Positions 60,338 to 64,000 of a stretch of DNA of 64,000 nucleotides are shown one piece after another. The stretch covers positions 1 through 64,000 of the forward strand of contig CALGAR010000046.1 in NCBI GenBank assembly GCA_937959285.1. Direction: 5' to 3'. This DNA is from an uncultured Bryobacterales bacterium. Its GTDB lineage: Bacteria > Acidobacteriota > Terriglobia > Bryobacterales > Bryobacteraceae. The translations under genes and the position numbers were made by a program. A model generated the notes under the pieces. That model searched no databases. It saw only the letters and a program-made list of their open reading frames with translations, and was not told the origin of the DNA. Each line of letters starts with the position of its first letter. The first letter of the stretch is position 1.

Positions 60338-61431
60338 CTGATCTGACTCCCCGAACCCGACTCGTCATGGGAGCCGGCGCTCTCGCGCGTCTCGGCGACC
60401 TGGCCCGCGAGCTTGGATTTCGCCGGACACTCGTTGTGTCGGATGCCGGCATCCGCAGTGCGGGCCTGGTCGAGCCGGCTCTGCGCCATCTTTCGGCAGC
60501 GGGCATCGAAGCTGTCGTATGGGACCGCTTTGACAGCAACCCCGATTCCGCGATGGCGGAAGCGGGCCGCGTGTTCGCAGCGCCGCTTGGCATCGACTCC
60601 ATCATTGGCTTTGGCGGCGGCAGCTCCCTTGACTGCGCCAAGGCCATCAACTTCCTCCTTACGAACGGCGGCCACATGCGGGATTATCGCGGCTACGGCA
60701 AGGTTTCGCGCCCTCTTCTGCCGATGATCGGCGTGCCGACAACGGCGGGCACCGGCAGCGAGGCCCAGAGCTACGCTGTCATCTCAGACGCCGAGACTCA
60801 CGTCAAGATGGCGTGCGGCGATCCCTCTGCCGCCTTCCGAATCGCTCTGCTGGATCCCGAGCTGGTCGTATCGTCGCCGTTCGGCGTCCGCGCAGCCGCC
60901 GGATACGATGCAATTGCGCATGCCGTAGAAACATTTGTCACAAAGCGGCGGAATGCGATCTCAGAATGCTATTCGCGCGAGGCGTGGCGTCTCCTTTCCA
61001 TGCACTATGAACGATTCCTGGACTGTCCGAACGATCCGGAGGCGGCCGCGGGAATGCAGGCCGGCGCCTGGCTCGCTGGCGCCGCAATTGAGGCTTCTAT
61101 GCTGGGAGCAGCGCACGCGTGCGCCAATCCGCTAACGGCAAACTACAGCGTTACCCACGGGCTTGCGCTCGCTGTACTGCTTCCGCACGTCGTACGCTGG
61201 AATGAAGCCGTTGTCGTGGACCGGTACAGACAGCTTGGCGACGGCCTCGCCGGGCGTCTCGCGGATTTTGCCAGGGCGGGTCGTCTGCCTCAGACTCTGC
61301 GGGAGCTGGAGGTGCCGGAGAAGGACTTGCCTATGCTGGCGGCACAGGCCGCGGAACAGTGGACAGGAACCTTCAATCCGCGTCCTTTTGACGCTGCCGG
61401 CGCTTTGGAGATTTACCGATGCGCCTACTGA
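60334..61431 (+). CDS. Iron-containing alcohol dehydrogenase
   Basis: 365 aa, group III (Fe) ADH. The NAD(P) motif is IIGFGGGSSLDCAKA, followed by PTTAGTGSEAQ. Metal ligands fit Asp and His in AGYDAIAHAVE, with further His in AAHACANPL and VTHGLALAVLLPHVV. Acts on short alcohols, diols or phosphonate-type substrates in relatives. No signal peptide, so cytoplasmic. The last 13 bases overlap the next propeller gene. Confidence 0.9.
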   Translation: MTDLTPRTRLVMGAGALARLGDLARELGFRRTLVVSDAGIRSAGLVEPALRHLSAAGIEAVVWDRFDSNPDSAMAEAGRVFAAPLGIDSIIGFGGGSSLDCAKAINFLLTNGGHMRDYRGYGKVSRPLLPMIGVPTTAGTGSEAQSYAVISDAETHVKMACGDPSAAFRIALLDPELVVSSPFGVRAAAGYDAIAHAVETFVTKRRNAISECYSREAWRLLSMHYERFLDCPNDPEAAAGMQAGAWLAGAAIEASMLGAAHACANPLTANYSVTHGLALAVLLPHVVRWNEAVVVDRYRQLGDGLAGRLADFARAGRLPQTLRELEVPEKDLPMLAAQAAEQWTGTFNPRPFDAAGALEIYRCAY

Positions 61432-62513
61432 TGTCGCTCTTTGCCGTGCTTGCACTTTCGGCGCAGTCCACGCAGGAGAACTGGCCGCAGTTTCGTGGCA
61501 GCGCCGCGCTCACAGGGGTTGCTTCTTCCGCTCTGCCGGCACAACTCAAGCTGCTCTGGACCTATGAAGCCGGCGAGCCGGTAGAGTCCTCCGCCGCAAT
61601 CGTCAACGGCGTAGTGTATGTCGGCTCTCAAGCGGGTGAGTTACTTGCCCTCGACCTGAATACGGGTAAGCCGCGGTGGAAGTACAAGACGAAGGATCCG
61701 ATCGGCGATTCGTCTCCCGCAGTTGCGAACGGCGTCGTTTACATCGGTGATTTGGGGGGAGTGGTTTATGCCGTTAATGCTGCGGATGGCAAGGAGCAGT
61801 GGACCTTTTCGACCATGTCGGAGGTGAAAGCTTCTCCGGTTGTCGTTGACGGCAAGGTGATTATTGGATCGTACGACGGCCACCTTTACGCTATTACGGC
61901 GGATAAAGGCAAACTGGCATGGAGCTTCAAGACCAATGGCCCGGTGCACGCTACCCCGGCGGTCGCCGGGGGCATTGCCTACATATCCGGCTGTGATGGT
62001 GTGTTTCGCGGCATTCGGATCGCCGACGGTAAGCAGGTAGTTGAGATGACTGCGGGTTCCTACGTTGGATCGTCGCCTGTGTTCTCCGGCGATGCTGCAT
62101 ACTTCGGCACTTATGACAACGAAGTGCTCGGGATGGATCTGAAGGCGAGAAAGATTGTGTGGCGGTATCAGCATCCGACGCGGAAGTTCCCTTACGCCTC
62201 CTCCGCCGCCTTCATCGAAGGCAAAGTGCTGATTGGCGGGCGTGACAAGATGCTCCATTGCCTGGATGCGAAGACGGGCAAGGCGCTGTGGACCTTTGCC
62301 ACCCGCGCCCGGATTGACTCCTCACCGGTGGTCGCCGGCGATCGGGTCTACTTCGGTTCAAACGACGGACGCGTGTACGCAGTGAGTCTCACGAAAGGGG
62401 AGAAGGTGTGGGAGTACGAAGCCGGCGAAGCCATCTCTGCCTCTCCGGCTATCGCCTCCGGCCGGCTTGTTATCGGCTCCCAGGACGGCCGAATCTACTG
62501 TTTCGGCTCGTGA
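61419..62513 (+). CDS. Exported PQQ-type beta-propeller protein (BamB-like)
   Basis: 364 aa. Signal peptide (MRLLMSLFAVLALSAQS), then ENWPQFRGSA. It is made almost wholly of about eight regular propeller repeats, each like ALDLNTGKPRWKYKT with a following G-D-S/A-SPAVANGVVYIG strand (AVNAADGKEQWTF, CLDAKTGKALWTF, AVSLTKGEKVWEY). This regularity resembles BamB, the outer-membrane assembly propeller, or a binding protein. Overlaps the alcohol dehydrogenase by 13 nt. Convergent with the rhodanese gene, 16 nt away. Confidence 0.88.
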   Translation: MRLLMSLFAVLALSAQSTQENWPQFRGSAALTGVASSALPAQLKLLWTYEAGEPVESSAAIVNGVVYVGSQAGELLALDLNTGKPRWKYKTKDPIGDSSPAVANGVVYIGDLGGVVYAVNAADGKEQWTFSTMSEVKASPVVVDGKVIIGSYDGHLYAITADKGKLAWSFKTNGPVHATPAVAGGIAYISGCDGVFRGIRIADGKQVVEMTAGSYVGSSPVFSGDAAYFGTYDNEVLGMDLKARKIVWRYQHPTRKFPYASSAAFIEGKVLIGGRDKMLHCLDAKTGKALWTFATRARIDSSPVVAGDRVYFGSNDGRVYAVSLTKGEKVWEYEAGEAISASPAIASGRLVIGSQDGRIYCFGS

Positions 62514-62529
62514 CTCCGGCAGAATTAGC

Positions 62530-62946
62530 TCATTTCTGACCCTCCGGCTTAGGCTTGCTTGAATCGGGGTACACCAGCGGTTTTCCTTGCTTCCGGTACT
62601 CCGACAAGCCGCAGGAGCCCAAGGTCTTGAAGCCATGCTTCTCAAGTAACGCCACGGCACGCGCAGCGCGTCCCCCCTGGTTTCAAAGGGTGACGATGAC
62701 CTTGTTCTTCGGAATCTCCGCCAGCCGCTTTTCGAGCTGTCCCAGCGGTATGTTCACGTATCCCTTTACGCTCCCCAGCTTCTGAATCTCCTCGGGTTCG
62801 CGCACATCGAGGAAGAAGATGTTCTCACTCTTCTCGAGGAGGCGCGAGAGCTCTTCGGTATCAATCTTCTTCGAGGGATTCTGGCCAAATGCCGGCAGAG
62901 ACAGCATGAGAAGCCCAAGGATTGAAAATCGTCCGATCAGCCGCAT
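62530..62946 (-). CDS. Exported rhodanese-like protein with in-frame TGA at the catalytic Cys: candidate selenoprotein
   Basis: Read as one frame the gene codes for 138 residues. A signal peptide (RFSILGLLMLSLPAFGQ) leads into a single rhodanese domain: IDTEELSRLLEKSENIFFLDVREPEE, then GYVNIPLGQLEKRL and NKVIVTL. Codon 88 (62683-62685) is TGA, followed in frame by NQGGRAARAVALLEKHGF, so codon 88 takes the Cys place of C-x-x-G-x-R. Fifty sense codons continue, ending KPLVYPDSSKPKPEGQK and a second TGA (62530-62532). The part after codon 88 still looks rhodanese-like and has a Cys (GSCGL) that could pair with Sec. A hairpin (62659-62671) follows the TGA at bacterial-SECIS distance. Known alternatives: nonsense mutation or a C-to-A read error. 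Confidence 0.75.
62659..62671 (-). promoter_or_regulatory. SECIS-like hairpin just after the in-frame TGA
   Basis: On the reverse-strand mRNA ACGCG (62671-62667) and CGCGT (62663-62659) form a stem closing a CUG loop, extendable by two G-C pairs across a mismatch. The loop begins 16 nt after the TGA, within the window known for bacterial SECIS elements. If the top G-C pair opens, the loop begins with G, as such elements prefer. GC-rich hairpins are common in this genome, so this is supporting, not decisive. Confidence 0.4.
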
Positions 62947-62952
62947 GCAGTG

Positions 62953-62958
62953 ATTATA
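62953..62958 (-). promoter_or_regulatory. TATAAT six bases before the rhodanese start
   Basis: A perfect TATAAT on the reverse strand lies 6 nt upstream of the rhodanese ATG, the same spacing as at larE. It suggests a leaderless transcript starting at or near the ATG. No clear -35. Confidence 0.5.
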
Positions 62959-63011
62959 GCCGCTGGTTGACAGGGCCACGGCGTCCTCCTGACGCCGAAT
63001 GCCGGTAGGCG

Positions 63012-64000
63012 TCATTGCGGAAAGTACCGCGCGATTGTCGCCTCGCTGGGCTTTTTCGTCATCAACGACACCACCACCATCAGCAGTGCCGAGATCAACG
63101 TCATTGGCACAACGGGCTGAAAGCCGCCGAGGACGGAAGTCCCGCCGGCCGTCCGTGAGAGCAGCTCGAAGCCGCCGATCGACCACACAACAGTGGGCGG
63201 TCCGACTGGAGCCGGGACTGACGCCTGAAACCAGGCTACTGCGGCCACTGCACACGCTGTCCAGATCGTGGACGCCGCCGCGCCCCACTTTGTGCTTCGT
63301 TTCCAGTAGAGGGCCGCTATGAGCAGCGGCGACAGTGCTGCGTAGCCTGAGAATCCATACTGAACGGCGAGCTCAAAGATTCGCGCCGGCGCCTGTAACG
63401 CGACGATGTACGCCACCAGCGTGAACGCGATGACGAACAAACGTCCTGTGGCAACCTGTGCTGCTTCTCCGAAGCGCGCCTTTCCGCCGTAGTACGCGAA
63501 CACGTCTTCCGTAAACATGGTGGAAAGCGCCAGGATTTGAGAATCGCTAGCCATTACCGCCGCCATGATGCCCGCTCCCAATAATCCGGCAAGCCAGACG
63601 GGCGCGTACTTGCCAAGCAGCAGGAGGATAACGTCATCCGATGCCATCTGAGCGCGAACTCTGCTCCGCTCTTCGTCCGGCAACTGCGCGCCCTGACTTG
63701 CCAGAATCTGCCGGGCTTCGATCTTTTGCCGGATCTCAGGGACATCCGCAACGTGATTCGCTGCAACGCCGAGATATACCGACGGCAGCCAGATCGCCAG
63801 GATGCAAAGCGGGTAATAAATGACTGTCTTTTTGAACTGCGTCATTCGCCGGGCTGTCAGGCAGAAGATACAGACGTGCGGGAAGGCGATCGAGGAAAGC
63901 GGGATGAACATGTAGCTGAAGAAATAGGCTGGATTGACGCGTTCGCGCGTGAGCAGGGGAGCCAGAGACGGCGACTGCAGTATGTCATTCATGGCTGTGC
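63012..64000 (-). CDS. Sodium/solute symporter (SSS family), 5' part beyond the window
   Basis: The visible 329 residues are the C-terminal two-thirds of an SSS-family transporter; the frame is open through the right edge, so the N-terminal helices are missing. Transmembrane segments include VIYYPLCILAIWLPSVYLGV, YAPVWLAGLLGAGIMAAVMAS, LFVIAFTLVAYIVALQA and FSGYAALSPLLIAALYW. ASDSQILALSTMFTEDVFAYY is the conserved helix-8-type motif with Na-site Ser/Thr, and the cytoplasmic loop follows. A Met at 63992 is internal. Substrate unknown: sugars, amino acids and monocarboxylates are all possible. Confidence 0.9.
   Translation of the reverse strand, partial: TAMNDILQSPSLAPLLTRERVNPAYFFSYMFIPLSSIAFPHVCIFCLTARRMTQFKKTVIYYPLCILAIWLPSVYLGVAANHVADVPEIRQKIEARQILASQGAQLPDEERSRVRAQMASDDVILLLLGKYAPVWLAGLLGAGIMAAVMASDSQILALSTMFTEDVFAYYGGKARFGEAAQVATGRLFVIAFTLVAYIVALQAPARIFELAVQYGFSGYAALSPLLIAALYWKRSTKWGAAASTIWTACAVAAVAWFQASVPAPVGPPTVVWSIGGFELLSRTAGGTSVLGGFQPVVPMTLISALLMVVVSLMTKKPSEATIARYFPQ

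Noticed and set aside
62358..62660. Reverse-strand 100-aa frame over the second half of the rhodanese gene
   Set aside because: It is in another frame and gives a Trp/Arg/Ser-rich product with no domain, whereas the frame continuing straight after the TGA gives clear rhodanese sequence. A frameshift is therefore not needed to explain the gene.
1..64000. tRNA, rRNA, CRISPR arrays, insertion sequences, prophage or attachment sites
   Set aside because: I looked for cloverleaf-like arms, regularly spaced repeats, transposase motifs and terminal inverted repeats in the intergenic regions and saw none that I could support. A covariance or profile search would be needed to exclude weak cases.

Overview
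The window looks like a chromosomal segment of a GC-rich, Gram-negative soil-type bacterium, most probably an Acidobacteriota member of the Solibacter/Bryobacter kind. This is inferred from the gene repertoire and was not tested by search. The repertoire includes twin-arginine-exported Gfo/Idh/MocA oxidoreductases, several secreted PQQ-type beta-propeller proteins, a PhoD-like phosphatase, a sialidase, S9, M61 and M43 peptidases, an ECF sigma factor, and tightly packed operons with frequent start/stop overlaps. I saw no rRNA, tRNA, CRISPR array, insertion sequence or prophage.

Layout. 1-694: an ECF sigma factor cut by the left edge, followed by about 1.2 kb of apparently non-coding DNA that carries two tandem palindromic boxes. 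1870-10578: a ROK kinase coupled to xylulokinase, an ABC exporter, truB, and a reverse-strand operon of TPR protein, yvcK and glmU. 10741-18432: a 49-aa zinc ribbon, gyrA with a clear intrinsic terminator, larE with a DinB-family gene, a tandem pair of Gfo/Idh/MocA genes, and fmdB. 18444-29126: an S41 protease homologue that has lost its catalytic residues, trmH coupled to ggt, divergent hutH, a sugar isomerase with PhoD, and a reverse-strand set of small genes. 29394-33898: a four-gene operon with 1-bp gaps or overlaps (LuxE-like ligase, aldehyde dehydrogenase, GT4 glycosyltransferase, LolD-like ATPase). 33918-42150: secreted hydrolases and a PQQ propeller. 42253-48086: a complete chemotaxis core, cheW-A-R-D-Y-X-B, with no receptor gene. 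48128-51867: gpmA, eno and glgC on the reverse strand, divergent from rpsU. 51943-64000: a very large FtsX-like permease, three more PQQ propellers, an M43 protease, an iron-type alcohol dehydrogenase, a rhodanese and the end of a sodium/solute symporter.

The most striking feature is the rhodanese gene at 62530-62946 (reverse strand). Its only interruption is an in-frame TGA exactly where the catalytic cysteine of the C-x-x-G-x-R loop belongs. The frame continues for 50 further rhodanese-like codons, and a hairpin sits just after the TGA. This makes it a strong candidate selenoprotein. UGA is the normal stop of many neighbouring genes, including this one, so a general recoding of UGA is excluded. 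Other points of interest are the S41 pseudoprotease, the ligase/dehydrogenase/glycosyltransferase/ATPase operon whose likely permease lies about 18 kb away, the orphan LarE with a cluster-type cysteine pattern, and promoters placed so close to start codons that leaderless transcripts are likely.
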